This document shows, piece after piece, positions 1 through 10,975 of a stretch of DNA of 64,000 bases (within the stretch, counting starts at the first letter, position 1; every line of letters starts with the position of its first letter). Source of the stretch: Cryptomeria japonica (lineage: Eukaryota > Streptophyta > Pinopsida > Cupressales > Cupressaceae); contig NC_081410.1 of NCBI RefSeq assembly GCF_030272615.1, forward strand, positions 185,553,619 through 185,617,618. The letters are read 5' to 3'. Both the position numbers and the translations under genes were made by a program. The notes under the pieces were generated by a model. The model was not told the origin of the DNA. It worked only from the letters and a program-made list of their open reading frames with translations, and ran no database searches.

Positions 1-104
1 GAATTGCTGCTAAAGAGGATTTTAAAGACAGATGGAACCTTTCCACCACCACTATTAGTAAGGAGAAAGGTAGAGAAGGTCTTGTCTAGTGTTTCCCCTG
101 GTAG

Positions 105-602
105 GGATGGATTAAGGCCAACTTCGATGGGGATTCTAAAGGAAATCCAGGTAAAGCTAGATATGGGGGCATAATTAGGAATTTTGCTGGAAGTTGCCTT
201 AAGGCGGTGGTTGGTCCTCTAGAGAATCAAACTAGCCATTATGTTGAAGCCTCCGCTGCCTTGCATACTTTAATTATAGCCAAAAATCTCAATTATGATA
301 AAATATGGCTTGAAGGGGATTCACTTAATATTATTAAGTGCTTAAAGGGGGAATCAGAGCCTTCTTGGTCCATTGAGAATATCATCATGAAAGCTAGAGA
401 GATTATCGCCAGTTTCAAAGAAGTTATTATATGACATGCCTACAGAGAGAAAAATAGTGTTGTTGACTATTTAGCAAATGCCGGAGTTAATTCTGACATT
501 CAAATGATTTGGCACGAGGATGATCTCAATTTAAACATTAAAGAGATTCTCAGAAAGGACCATTATACGGGGAAAGAAGGACAATTAAATTATGACAATT
601 AA
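105..602 (+). pseudogene. RNase H-like domain remnant, LINE (non-LTR) type
   Basis: The frame opens after a stop at 102-104 with residues reading as the start of a plant non-LTR-element RNase H domain: an Asp in NFDGDSKGNPG, a Glu in HYVEASAA, an Asp in LEGDSL, and after a stop the closing block REKNSVVDYLA with the last Asp. All four acidic positions of the RNase H fold are therefore recognisable. This domain type degrades the RNA strand of RNA/DNA hybrids and in plants sits at the C-terminus of LINE ORF2 proteins. An in-frame TGA at 432-434 lies just before a His (usually preceded by Arg), consistent with CGA to TGA. No reverse transcriptase is visible upstream because the window begins here. 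A stand-alone RNase H-like gene is the alternative; the context favours a transposon remnant. Confidence 0.75.
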
Positions 603-780
603 TAAGCACCACTCACGCCTCATTGGAAAGGCCATCATTACCTGGCACTGTGGCAGATCTCCTACTATTTCCAAAAAATTTCTGCATGCTTTGTGGGTTA
701 CTCAGGGCGATAATCTAAGTTGCAAAGGGAAAGAAGTTCTAAATTTGTAGAGAAATAGAGTCAACATCCTGCATCCAAAA
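603..780 (+). other. Spacer between RNase H remnant and next ORF
   Basis: This stretch follows the RNase H stop directly. I see no ORF or repeat in it. If the RNase H and the next ORF belong to one element, this is its intergenic spacer. Confidence 0.4.
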
Positions 781-2315
781 ATGGGAGGAGATCTAAGACA
801 AGAAGAACCCGACAACACGTCAACCTAGAAAGAAATGCCCAAAGTCTGGCCAAAGTTGAAGAAGGGCCATCTCATCAGCTTCATGGAAAAGCTTGAGGAC
901 TATGACAAAAGTAGGGCCAACGTAGCTGTTTCCAAGATTTTTTGAAAAATTGGTCTAATGGCTCTTTTAAACTTTATGGAGTTAAATTTAAGTTGGATGC
1001 TGGGCTTATTTCTACTGTAACTGGTATGCCCCACTCCGGGCTCAACTTCTTTCAAGACCTCAAGGTCTCCAACAATGCAGTTACCTTGTTCCTGCGAAAA
1101 GAGAAAGAGCGGGCCAAAATCGACAAGGCTACCAGGGGCTACTACGATGCTGCAAACATCAAGAAGTTGTGGGGCTGGGTCTTGAATGCAATCATGGAGT
1201 ATATTACGATTGAAGGCTATTTCTCCAGGGCCCACACTTACCACTTCATGCTCTTGAACCATTTCAGACATGACAAAAAGGTGTCTTTGCCCTACTACCT
1301 TTTTTGATCCCTTTCTAGGTCCCTGAACAAGCACATGATGAACCCTTCCAAGCCAATTCTCCACTACGGGCTCCTGCTGCTCATCTATGAGCATTGCAAA
1401 ACCCTCGCTCTATAGGAAAATAAAAGGATTTTCACCTCCCCTGGTAAAAGGAGGATGGAAGAGGGAGACACCAGCAAGGAGAAGGCATCATCTAGGAAGA
1501 AAAGGAAAAGCTCCCCCAGGTTGGAAATTGAGGACATCGTCAAGGAAAGCAGTGGTATGGAGACAAATGACTCTAATGGAGAAGACAACTGGAAGGATGA
1601 GGAACTGGGCAACAAGGAAGAAAGTGGATATTTCGAGCCTGGTTAAGATAACCCTATTCCAAGTGATCACCCTAGTAAGGACAATAGCCATCTGATGGAG
1701 GAGACAGCTCCTAAGGATAATGAGGAAACCAAAGTTAACTCTGAGAAGGAAACAAACAAATTCTCTGAGAAGAACCTGGCTGAGGAAGGGGATAGCAAGA
1801 CTAAGGATAGTGCTAGTGAGGAACTTATCCTGGATAATCTCAAGAAGCTCTCAGAGGCCAAAATGAATTTCGACAGATGGACTTACGAAACCCTGAAAAA
1901 CCTGGAGAAGCAAGGGATAAATTCGGATAAAAAGAGGGAGGATGAAAACATAGAGCATACTAACTGGAAGCAGGAAATGGAGAATAAGGTGAAATCGCTG
2001 GAAGAGGGAAAAGAAGTGATGAAAAATCTGCTGGGAATTATCCCAAGTATCCTCTCTACTATCACCAAAAACCTGGAAGACATTGCCAAGGTCTTTGACC
2101 ATTCTCCTAAACCGGTTGTGGACCTTGACTTGGAGGAGGAGACCATCTAGACTGGAAGTGGTGGTGATGCTACCCTGACGAGCGGAACTACTAAGAGAAC
2201 CAGGGCCAGTATCAAGAAATTTGTGGCTACTACGGCCAAGGACCCTCCCAACCTCAAAGACAACATCAAAGAGCTGCAAGAAATTAGTAGCACCCTGGCT
2301 AAAGGCCCTGGATAA
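781..2315 (+). pseudogene. Broken transposon-type ORF with coiled-coil C-terminus, function unknown
   Basis: A frame starting at an ATG at 781 continues, after one shift in a T-run near 935, in a single frame to a TAA at 2313-2315. It is interrupted by TGA at 1305, TAG at 1413, TAA at 1644 and TAG at 2148. The N-terminal third is globular, with blocks such as KLYGVKFKLDAGLIS, TVTGMPHSGLNFF and RGYYDAANIKKLW. The middle is Lys/Glu/Ser-rich. The last third (from about 1695) is strongly charged and coiled-coil-like. This layout recalls the loosely defined putative plant transposon protein family, but I cannot assign it firmly. It follows the RNase H remnant in the same orientation and precedes a tail resembling a LINE 3' end, so it may be a downstream ORF of that element. 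One frame across four stops argues for a real, decayed gene. Confidence 0.55.
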
Positions 2316-2520
2316 AATCTGATTCCTGGACGACCTGCTGGCTTTTGGGGGCTTTTGTAGGTTTTTCTTGGTTTTTCACTAGTTTTTTCCTTTTGTTCTA
2401 TTTCTCTCTATTTCTCATGGCTTTGCTGTTTTAATCTTGCTTGTATAGGGTTTCAGGGCCCCTTCAAAACTTGCTTTTTCATTAATCAAAAACAGTCTCT
2501 TGAAATTTCAGGAAAAAAGT
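2316..2520 (+). other. T-rich 3' tail, possible LINE 3' UTR
   Basis: The ORF above is followed by a G/T-rich then pyrimidine-rich stretch ending in TTCATTAATCAAAAAC. A U-rich 3' UTR with a short A-tail is usual for plant LINEs. I could not find a flanking duplication, because the 5' end is outside the window. Confidence 0.35.
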
Positions 2521-4651
2521 CGAGGACCATGGTGGGAATGCACATGGTCTGACCAAATTTTTTCAAAATTTTTAGGGATGAATATTACGATGATTTTAAA
2601 GCTAACCCCAAAAGAATGACGAATTTTATGACCTCTAGATGGGCAAAATGAAGGCACAAAAGTAAAAATAGGACCCTATTACAGTTTTGAAGAAAAAGAG
2701 GAATTGAATTGCAAATTTGAAAAAGGTCAAACCTAATGGATAGGGACACCTTGGAAAATGTTATGAAATCTGAATTGGAATGAAATTGATTTTAAATTTG
2801 CACAAAATCCAATTAATTTTAAAAATTAGGGTTTTATGACCTAACCACTTAATTTTAAAATTTGAATTTTGGGAAAAAGGGGGGAAATTGAAAATTTGAA
2901 TTGTAGGATTGAAGATAAATCTGAGAACAATTAGAAATCTAAAATTTAAATGAAAATCCAATTTTTGCACAAGTTCAAGATGATTTTTGAAAATTAGGGT
3001 TTTAAAAAGTAACCTCTTAATTTTGTAAATTTTAATTGCAAATTGAACAAGACAATGAGGAAATTGAATTTGACAATCAAAACAATTTTCAGATCTAAGA
3101 TAACCACAAGCAATTTTTTACAAATTACAAGTTCAATTTTAAATCTAAAAACTAAGGTTTTTAATGAGTTAACCACTAAGTTTGCATAAACTTGAAACTT
3201 GTAAATGAAAAATATGCAATTTTGTTCAAAGGAAAGCATGCAAGACTTTGGGTTCACCAAAATTTAATGTGGAAAAATGGTGAATGATGAGATCAAGAGG
3301 AAAACTACCCTTTCCCTCAAGGACAGATGAGAGTTTCACTATTGATTACCCTTCAAACACTTTTCACCAAATTACATTTGAAAGAGAAGAGGAGAATTCA
3401 CTAGATTCAACCTTCAAAGATGACGATTGAATTCTGAATGAAATGGGAATGATAAGTTGATCCCCTCTTCCCTATTTAAAATGGAAATGAATTGATTGAA
3501 TTATGTAGTACAAAAGTGACAAAGAACTGATTATAACTTGAGATTGGAATATGGGATGAAGCTGTGCACTTGGATCTGGTAGTAATATGTCGAGATAAAG
3601 TCACCTTGCAAATTTGAGGAAAATTTGCTTGAACTATGGCGGGAACATACACAGTCCTACAAAAAAACCGTGAAATGAAAAGGGTTTTTCCACCTCTCAA
3701 AATGGAGCCCGAATCTGAAAGTTCAGTTGCACATCTGCAACCTACACATAGAAAAAAGAGGAAAATGGTTTGGGATTGGGGGTATCCAAAAAAAATGAGG
3801 TGCCTTCAACCTGGCCAATCCCGAACATGAAGTCCAACCTTTCCAATCAACCTCCTGCCGATGAACACAACCTGGCCTGTGCTCTCCTCTACTCATGCAG
3901 GTTGGGATGGAACTTCCAAACCAAGGACCAAGCCACCAACCTTCCCCACCCCCTTAGAATAGTAGGGGAATTTTAGGGAAGGGGGGAAGGATCCTAACCA
4001 CCAACCTTCACCTTCGATCAATTGGCTCACCTCCTCTGCATCAACTCGTTCCCTCATCAACCCCAACCGACCCTGATGAACCCTTGGTAACACATTCCCT
4101 TCATCGGCATAAAAAAATGAATCAATTGGCAAATAAATCCATCTCCAGGTTCTGGACCATGCCAATTCTATGGTGGATAGCTTGCCTTTAGGTCAAACCC
4201 CAGTTTTGGAATTAACCAAGTAATGAAAGAAAGTACTTGCAAGTAGATTTAAATGAAAGACTGAATTGTAAATCACCTCATGGGAGGTTGTGATAGCAAT
4301 ATTGATAGAAATTCTTGTGTGGAATTGAATATTGGAATGAATCTCCTCTTCAATGGTTGAATCCTTGACTTGAATGTAACACCTAGCCTTGAAGGGAGAC
4401 TTGAGAATGCTCAATGTTGGAAAATAATGCTTGAATGCTTGATTTCTCTTGAATGCTTGATTGCTTATGTGAATTGAACTTATCCAACTTAGACCTATCC
4501 AATTTATGAAAATGAGAGGATGAATGCCCCTTAAATACATGTTAGTGCATTTGATTTTCGTTACAGGTCGACATCGAGGGAGTTTCCTGCCCAATGTACA
4601 ACCAACAATGCAACCCTAGGAAGGGTCCTGCCCCAAAATAGGGTAGGGATA
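2521..4651. other. AT-rich gene-free DNA
   Basis: There is no credible coding sequence here; the short ORFs present lack recognisable domains and do not extend. The stretch has long runs of A/T words, one degenerate tandem repeat (separate entry), and a more mixed part from 3300. It may be old LTR sequence of a Ty3 element, but no TG..CA pair or primer site could be placed. Confidence 0.5.
2815..3200. repeat. Degenerate tandem repeat, about 160-170 bp period
   Basis: A block reading AATTAGGGTTTT followed by (T)GACCTAACCACTTAATTTT occurs at about 2823, recurs as AATTAGGGTTTT..GTAACCTCTTAATTTTG at about 2991, and again more diverged as ACTAAGGTTTT..GTTAACCACTAAGTTTG at about 3149. Spacing is about 168 and 158 bp. 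Each block is followed by an AT-rich arm of similar composition. Confidence 0.5.
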
Positions 4652-4652
4652 G

Positions 4653-4744
4653 GGGCGCCATGCCCCTATCTTGGAGGGAAAAGGGTGCCACGCCCATATC
4701 CAAGGGGGGACATGGGTGCCACGCCCCTATCCAACCCCTTTCTC
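4653..4744. repeat. Three-unit 30/31-bp GC-rich tandem repeat
   Basis: Three head-to-tail units begin at 4653, 4683 and 4714 with a shared core GGG(C/T)GCCA(C/T)GCCC(C/A)TATC. The core is far more GC-rich than the DNA on both sides. Flanking text (tcctgccccaaaatagg) looks like further decayed units. It does not code and has no CRISPR features. Confidence 0.8.
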
Positions 4745-5150
4745 CAGGGAAGAGTGCGGACAGGGTGATGCAGAGGCCAATAAAGAAGTTGTTTCTGAGG
4801 GTTGAACAATCTTTGGTCTCCGATCAGGCTAGAGAATTCGATCTCACGTCTGTGAGAACCCTAATGCAGTAAAAAATTTCTAGGGTCATAGTTTTATGAC
4901 ACTACAGCTAGCAGGGGTGACATTTCTTTAGATATAGGCATGGGAGCATATAGCAGTGACCCGACCAGTGGCTGAGAGATCACGACCAACCATGCATAGA
5001 CATATTTGTTCATGTATCAACAGGTAGCTTCCTAGCCCATGCTTGGGAAGTTAGAGAATTGGAGTTGAGTCCTAGATGATATGGATTCCATGATATGGAG
5101 ATCTTATATGGATTTTGAAGCTTAGGCTGAGGATGCTACAGAGATCCTTG
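4745..5150. other. Intergenic DNA, nothing recognised
   Basis: I see no ORF, LTR end or repeat that can be supported in this stretch. Confidence 0.5.
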
Positions 5151-6540
5151 TGTTATTTCAGAGCAGGTGCCTGATAGGGTGGACCCCCTATGTAGTAGAG
5201 TGATTTATTTTGACTCATGTGTACCAATAGTTTGGTCATACTTAGGGGATGCCTCAGGGTACTGCCATATATGCCCAAGTGCATAAGGAGAGGACATATT
5301 ATTGGTGGATGTAGGGATGACCACACAATATGCTTAGTATTTTGTGGAGCATCCCTTTCCTCGATTGACAAGGCTAGGGGAGCTAGTACCACCATTAGAG
5401 GAGGTAGATGATGATGATGATGTGGAAAGGCTAGGAGGATGAAGGGGTGGTAGACGAGGCCAAGAGAGAGGTAGGCATAGGGAAGGTGGTGGGATTGGCA
5501 AAGTTAGAGTTCGGATTGACCAAGGAGGAGATGGTGGAGGAGGAGACAAAGGTGGTGATGGAGGAGGAGATGTAGGGCGAGGCCATGATGTGATTAGGAG
5601 AGGTGGTGGATGGTGAAACTATCTAGGTTGGGGAGGGCCACTACAACTAGGGGAGGTGGTAGGGGGAGTAGGAGGTGAGGAGTCAGACTCAAAGGAGATT
5701 GAGGATGAGGAGGGGTCATCTGAGGAGACGGAGTCAGAGGAGTCAGGAGAGGAGGTGATGGGTGGGATAGGAGATCCTAGGGAGGAGGAGGAGGTAAGGA
5801 GTCAGATTCAGAGGAGATTGAGGATGAGGAGGCAGAGTCGAGAGAGGAGGTGATGGGTGGGATGGGAGATCCTTGGGAGGAGGAGGATCCACAACCATTA
5901 GTTACGTGGAGAAGGATAGACATGCCACCACCGGTCGCCCTAGTACATGGTACTTCAATATAAGTTCCACAACCATCACAACTACTGGTGGTACAGATTT
6001 TAGTGCCTCCCCATCAGCAACAGGCACATATAGCTACCCTACAACTTATGGTACAAGGGCTATAGGGTCAGCTAGCATAGGCATAGGCTTAGATAGCCCA
6101 TTTGTAGAGACAAGTTACCTCCCTTAACCTAGAGTGATATACAACCAAGGTGGAGAGGGATACAACATAGGCTTAGATTTCTAGAATTTCCACTGAGAGA
6201 GACACCGAGATAAAGTGGCGGAGCTGTGCTGAGTAGCTCATACAAACCATCTAGTAGACATCCCCCCAAGGCTTGACTAGGGATACAATGCGAGATCTCA
6301 TGCAATAGTCAGAGAGAGCATAGCACTATCAGAGTCTCTACCATCAGGCTATGCCTCCAAAGAGGTAAGCACCATCCTATGTACCGAGTTCCCAGTGTGG
6401 GGGATTTCAGAGACAAGAGGGTGGACCTAGGAGATATCCCGATGGTTACGATTCATGTACAGGTCCTGTAGATACAAGTGGTGTTTTGGGTGTTAGGCTA
6501 GCAGATTTGGGTGGCAGCCACTCCTAGATTGCCCCTCATT
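5150..6540 (+). pseudogene. Degenerate transposon coding remnant, E/D/G/R-rich; plant-mobile-domain-like at best
   Basis: Pieces of frame can be read with many stops. Around 5170-5350 is a stretch including W-TPY and FGH-x-GMPQ. An acidic hinge follows near 5395 (LVPPLEEVDDDDD), then an Arg/Gly-rich stretch to about 5640. A Glu/Ser/Gly-rich repeat at 5656-5850 is itself duplicated: the word for GGAGATTGAGGATGAGGAGG occurs near 5694 and 5813. A last segment near 6300-6420 reads RDLMQ..SERA..HYQSLYHQAMPPKR, with stops that could be former CAG codons. The order, globular part then acidic and R/G-rich tail, resembles the MAIN-like plant mobile domain proteins carried by some plant transposons. 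That is a weak resemblance, and a low-complexity artefact remains possible. Confidence 0.3.
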
Positions 6541-7625
6541 TTGATTGTTTTGATGTAGTCCTTGATGAGATGTATACACTGATATATTTCTTTTGAGCAT
6601 TTTGATATGACGCGATGTACATATTGATGTATAGTGATGATTTGAATCTCCTTGTTATGTACCTTTTATTTGTGAGATGATATCTAGGGACTTTGGACAT
6701 TTATTATTTCTACTGACTCATTCTGACATGACTTATAGACCTTCCTTTGGATATGCATGGGTTAATTTATGCATGATAATATGCTTATACGTTCTATGGA
6801 TCCCTTTACTTTGATGATCTAGATGTTTATGTGAATGGTTTTGGTTTTATGATGCAGATGATATCTATGTGATGTGTGTGATGATATGATTCTATGATGA
6901 TGTGATCTTATATGTTTTGAAGGTGATATATGCTTATATGATTATTTTGATGATGTGTAGATGTATGCAAATGATGATTTATACAATACATATGGACATG
7001 TTCTATGATGTGGATATTTCATTTGATAAATGAATGTTTTATTATGCTCCTATGATGTATGCATGTGTAGATGATATTTATGGTGGAATGTATATGTGAT
7101 TTTGATATGATGATTATTTTTAACATGATTTTTAATTCTTTGGATGATGATAAATGCTTTGATATTGTGCTTAAATGTACTAATGGTAATGATATCTTAG
7201 TAAATGATATGATTTGATCAATGATACTAATAAAATGATATTAAATGATTAATGATATGCAATTAAATATGAATGATATTAAACGCAATGACACTAAATG
7301 AAATGATATTAAAATAAAATGATGTTAAATTATATGAAATGCAATTAAATGTTAATGACAATAAATGATATGATACTAAATAAAATGATATTAAATGAAA
7401 TGATACTTAAATGATATGATACTAAATAAAATGGTACTAAATGATATGAAATGTGATTAAATGTTGATGACACTAAATGTAAATTGAATGATACGATATG
7501 ATAATGCTATTTTATGATATGAAAAATGCAACTAAATGCATTTTTAAATGATATGATAATGCAACTAAATTCAAATTGAATGATATGATATGATAATGCA
7601 ACTAAATGCATTTAAAATGATATGA
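6541..7625. repeat. ATGATAT-rich degenerate low-complexity tract
   Basis: From about 6590 the sequence is dominated by GATGAT/TGATATG words. Between about 7160 and 7625 it becomes a degenerate array of short units such as AAATGATATGATACTAAAT and AAATGATATTAAATG. There is no ORF. It resembles minisatellite-like expansions inside large plant LTRs. Confidence 0.6.
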
Positions 7626-8700
7626 AATCTACCCTATGAGATAGTCATCCTTGTGATCAAATGTGTAGTGCTTCCTTTTTATCATCATTGAGCTTTTGAA
7701 ATGTTGAAAGTTTAGACAAGCAACATGGTATATTTGAACCATGATGACCTGAGTATAACTTACATGGTTTTTGATATTGCAAGATGACATAAGCATCGAG
7801 GTAAAATTTAACCAAGACGACCTAAGTGTTGCTTGCATAAAACAGACAAGAGTTAATCTTCGTCCTATACAAATTTGAAATATCCTCAGTGATATGTTTC
7901 CTGATCATGTCTTAAGACAATTTGAATAGTACTAAGGTTTCACTCACAAATAGTAGACCAAGAAAATATCAAACTCCTTCCTTGCATCTCTAGTCCTTAA
8001 GACATCCTTGAGTTGCTTAGGAGATATGATCAAAAAAATTAAAAACTACCATAGGTAAACATGCATGCTACCCCATGTAATTTGTCAGATAAAACATCTT
8101 GCAAAGGTATCCTTGTTTAGTTTTGTTGCAGACATCAATTTGTGTGTCTAGTTATTGTGTTGATGTTTACCATCGATAGTCACAACCTTCATTTGCGTTT
8201 AGTAGATCTATGTTTATGTGTTTGATTGTTTGTTTTCATAGCCCAAAAGGTGAGTTGCTCTCGGTGAAGTCAGGATTTTTACCCCTAGTCTTAGATATTA
8301 ATCTCGATAATGAATATGTACACTGATCACCAATCCATGGTGAGATATGATGCAGATAACTTTTTAGATAATCAAGGACAGTGACTAGCGCTAAGTGTGT
8401 CTAAGGTTGTGCGACGTTTAAAAAGTTTGGTGAATCTTTGTCGATGGCTTAGATTAGATGGATACAAAAGATATGATACATGTATTAATAGATAGAAGAG
8501 CCTATCTATCATAAGTAGTTCCTTTTTCCAGGTTTCACTACTTGTTTTTATTTCTCTTTTTTATTTTTATGTTTTTTTTTGTGTTTTTCTTTATTTTTAA
8601 TTTTTTTTTTTTTGTATTTTCCCCTTATTTGTGCATTGGATAAATCATGTATAGAACCTCTTGAGCTGAATTCTATTGATAGGCTCATCAAATAGGTCCC
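7626..8700 (-). other. Ty3 element 3' noncoding region with A-rich tract
   Basis: This lies downstream of the minus-strand integrase. It has no ORF. On the minus strand there is a long A-rich tract (T-rich at 8549-8632 as printed) and a purine stretch GGAAAAAGGAA at 8522-8532, which could be the purine tract of the element. I could not match any part of it to the LTR-like sequence at 32489 onward, so the 3' LTR was not identified. Confidence 0.45.
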
Positions 8701-9975
8701 CTTCTAATGTAGAGAGTTGATGTGCTCCCGATCCATATGTTGATATGATGACAAAAGGACCTAGCCAGTTTGGTTCAAACTTGCCTTTCTTTTCCTAGTC
8801 CTATTGATTGTGGGGATTTTATTTTAGTACCAAGTCACCGATTTTAAATTCCCTTGGTTTTACTTTGTGGTTGTATCTTTTGCACATGTGTTTTTGATAT
8901 GCTTTGAGGTGATCAACAACGTGTTGTCGGTGCTCATCTAGCAGCTCTAACTCTTGCAATCTGTTTACCTAATATTCCTCATCTGGAATGAGTCCCTTTA
9001 GTGATACTGAGTGATGAAATCTCCACTTCAATAGGTATAATTGCCTCTAATCCATACACAAGTGAGTATGGTGTGTCTCATGAACGTGTGCGGATGCTAG
9101 TTCTGTAGGCCCATAATGCTGGGTTAAGTTGGACATGCCAATCACGACCAACATCGTTCACTGTTTTCTTTAGGATTTTAGAATGGTTTTGTTTGAGGCC
9201 TCTGATTGGTCATTCCCTTATGGATAATAAGGCATGGATAAATGATGCTCGATATGGAATCATTCACACATTTCTTTCACATCTTGATTTTTGAATGGTC
9301 TTCTATTATTAGTGATAATGGAACTAGGAATGCCATATCGACAAATGAGCCAATTTAGGATGAAAGAAGATATTTGTTTTCCAATAACTGTAGTTAATGG
9401 AATGGCCTCAATCCACTTTTTAAAATACTGAGTGGCGGTGATGATGAACTTATGTCTATTTGATGAGGAAGGATGAATCTTTCCGACTAGGTCGAGTCCT
9501 CATTGACAAAATGGCCATGATGCAGTGAATGGTTGCAACTCATGTGCCGATGCATGCATAAGATTACCATGAATTTGACATTTCAAACATTTTTTGGCAA
9601 ACTAGTATGATTCCTTTTCCATGGTCAGCCAATAATTTCCCATCCTTAGAATTTTCTAGGATAGAGTAGGACCACTCAAGAATGTGTTCCACAAATACTT
9701 TCATGAAGTTCTTGCAAGGAGGTTTCATATTAGTTACAATCAAGACACCAAAGAAGAGTATCATAAAGACCTTGGTGGTAAAGTGTGTCAACGGTTAGGG
9801 TATAATGAGATGCTTGAAGAATAAAGTTGTGTTTCTGGGTTTTAGATAGATCTAGAGGAATGGTATTATCTTTAAGGTAGGTGTAGATCTTTCCATAGAG
9901 GGGTGAGTCAGAACTGACTATGTGGTATATGAATTGGGATTCAAGATTGTCATAGGCAGGGGAAAACAAATGCTC
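8701..9975 (-). pseudogene. Ty3 integrase, decayed
   Basis: Minus-strand frames from about 9970 to 9720 give the zinc-binding N-terminal part (TVDTLYHQGLYDTLLWCLD and following). From about 9600 to 9000 the core is readable: GLDLVGKI with the first catalytic Asp, then SSIITNNRRPFKNQD, and YYPQGNGQSEASNKTILK with the catalytic Glu. In the second block Asn stands where Ty3 integrases have Asp, so this copy lacks one member of the D-D-E triad. From about 9000 to 8700 the frame continues with many stops, as a C-terminal domain would. Integrase joins the element's cDNA to host DNA. It follows the second RNase H directly, the usual Tat order. Confidence 0.8.
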
Positions 9976-9994
9976 TACCAGGAACTCATAACGA

Positions 9995-10410
9995 CTCTAT
10001 TTTTTTGGTATTTTAAGGATAGAGGCAATGGTTACCATGGCATCTACAACTTTATTATCCAACCTTGGAATCTATTCAAATTTGATGTTCACAAAGTACT
10101 TCTTGAAGTCATTCACCATTCTTTTGTATGGCATCATCTTGTCATCCTTTGTTTGATAGTCATCATTAACTTGATTCATGACTAATTGGGAGTCTCCATA
10201 GACCTACACTAGAGCTTTGTACTCAGCTATGTTATTTGTGCATGGAAGCATCAATCTGTAAGATCTTGGAATAGTGTGTCCTTCTAGAGCGATGAATAAA
10301 ATACCTGCACCTGATCCATGACGTGTGTATGATCCATCAAAATACAAAACCCATGGTTGTGTTGTGACTGTCAAGACATCTGTGTTTGGAAATTTAACAT
10401 GCATTGGATG
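9995..10410 (-). pseudogene. Second (archaeal-type) RNase H of the Ty3 element
   Basis: The minus strand reads WVLYFDGSYTRHGSGAGI with the first Asp, NNIAEYKALV with the Glu, a stop, then VYGDSQLVMNQV with the second Asp, and LDNKVVDAMVTIAS with the closing Asp. The spacing is that of an RNase HI fold of the RVT_3 type. Plant Tat-group elements carry this extra domain after their own RNase H. The only clear in-frame stop is just after EYKALV. It lies between the RT-linked RNase H and integrase. Confidence 0.75.
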
Positions 10411-10429
10411 ATTATCTTGTAATGGTGCT

Positions 10430-10975
10430 TCTGCTAGCTTATTTGTGATAGTTTGAAATTTGATGCTCTTCCATCTATGTAGTGAATGCCAAACTCACTC
10501 AAAATAATCACCCATTTAGCTAGTCTTCCTATTAAAGAAGCTTTGTTGAGTAGATACTTTAATGGGTCTATTTTTTCTATTAGCTTGATTGTGTGAGTTC
10601 GAATATAGTGTCAAAATTTTTAAGAAGTGAAGACTACAACTAAACAAGATTTTTCAATGAAGGTATAGTTGCGCTCATATCCATTCAATGTTTTGCTGAT
10701 GTAGTAGATCACTCTTTCTTTTCCTTTTGAATCCTCTTGTGCTAATAAAGCTCCTAAAGATACCTCAGTGGCTGATATGTAGAGAAGTAGAGGTTTGTCT
10801 ACAATTGGTGGCACCAATATGGGTGGATTCATCAGGTACTACTTTAATTAGTGGAATGATTCCACACATCTGTCCTCCCATCTGAAAGGAACATTTTTGT
10901 GGAGTAGATGAGTGAAAGGGAGGCACTTGTCGGCTAGTTGAGCAATGAATCTTCTGATGGATAGTAGTCATCCTT
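10430..10975 (-). pseudogene. RT-linked RNase H of the Ty3 element
   Basis: A minus-strand frame of about 70 residues begins NPPILVPPIVDKPLLLYIS and includes the block GALLAQEDSKGKERVIYYIS and NYTFIEKSCLVVVF, the usual Ty3 RNase H start. The first catalytic residue, expected as Asp in LYISATE, has become Ala or lies in damaged sequence. The frame continues after stops as HYIRTHTIKLIEKIDPLKYLL, which matches the downstream tether. Upstream is the thumb of RT with AQLADKCLPFTHLLHK. Decayed. Confidence 0.75.

Noticed and set aside
3893-4594. Two minus-strand ORFs of 90 and 133 residues
   Set aside because: No domain, no codon or compositional support, and nothing that continues beyond stops.
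4653-4744. CRISPR-like direct repeats
   Set aside because: Units are contiguous with no unique spacers, only three, and the context is a plant genome.
5656-6127. Glu/Ser/Gly-rich ORFs as real genes
   Set aside because: Low complexity with internal duplication; kept only as part of a doubtful coding remnant.
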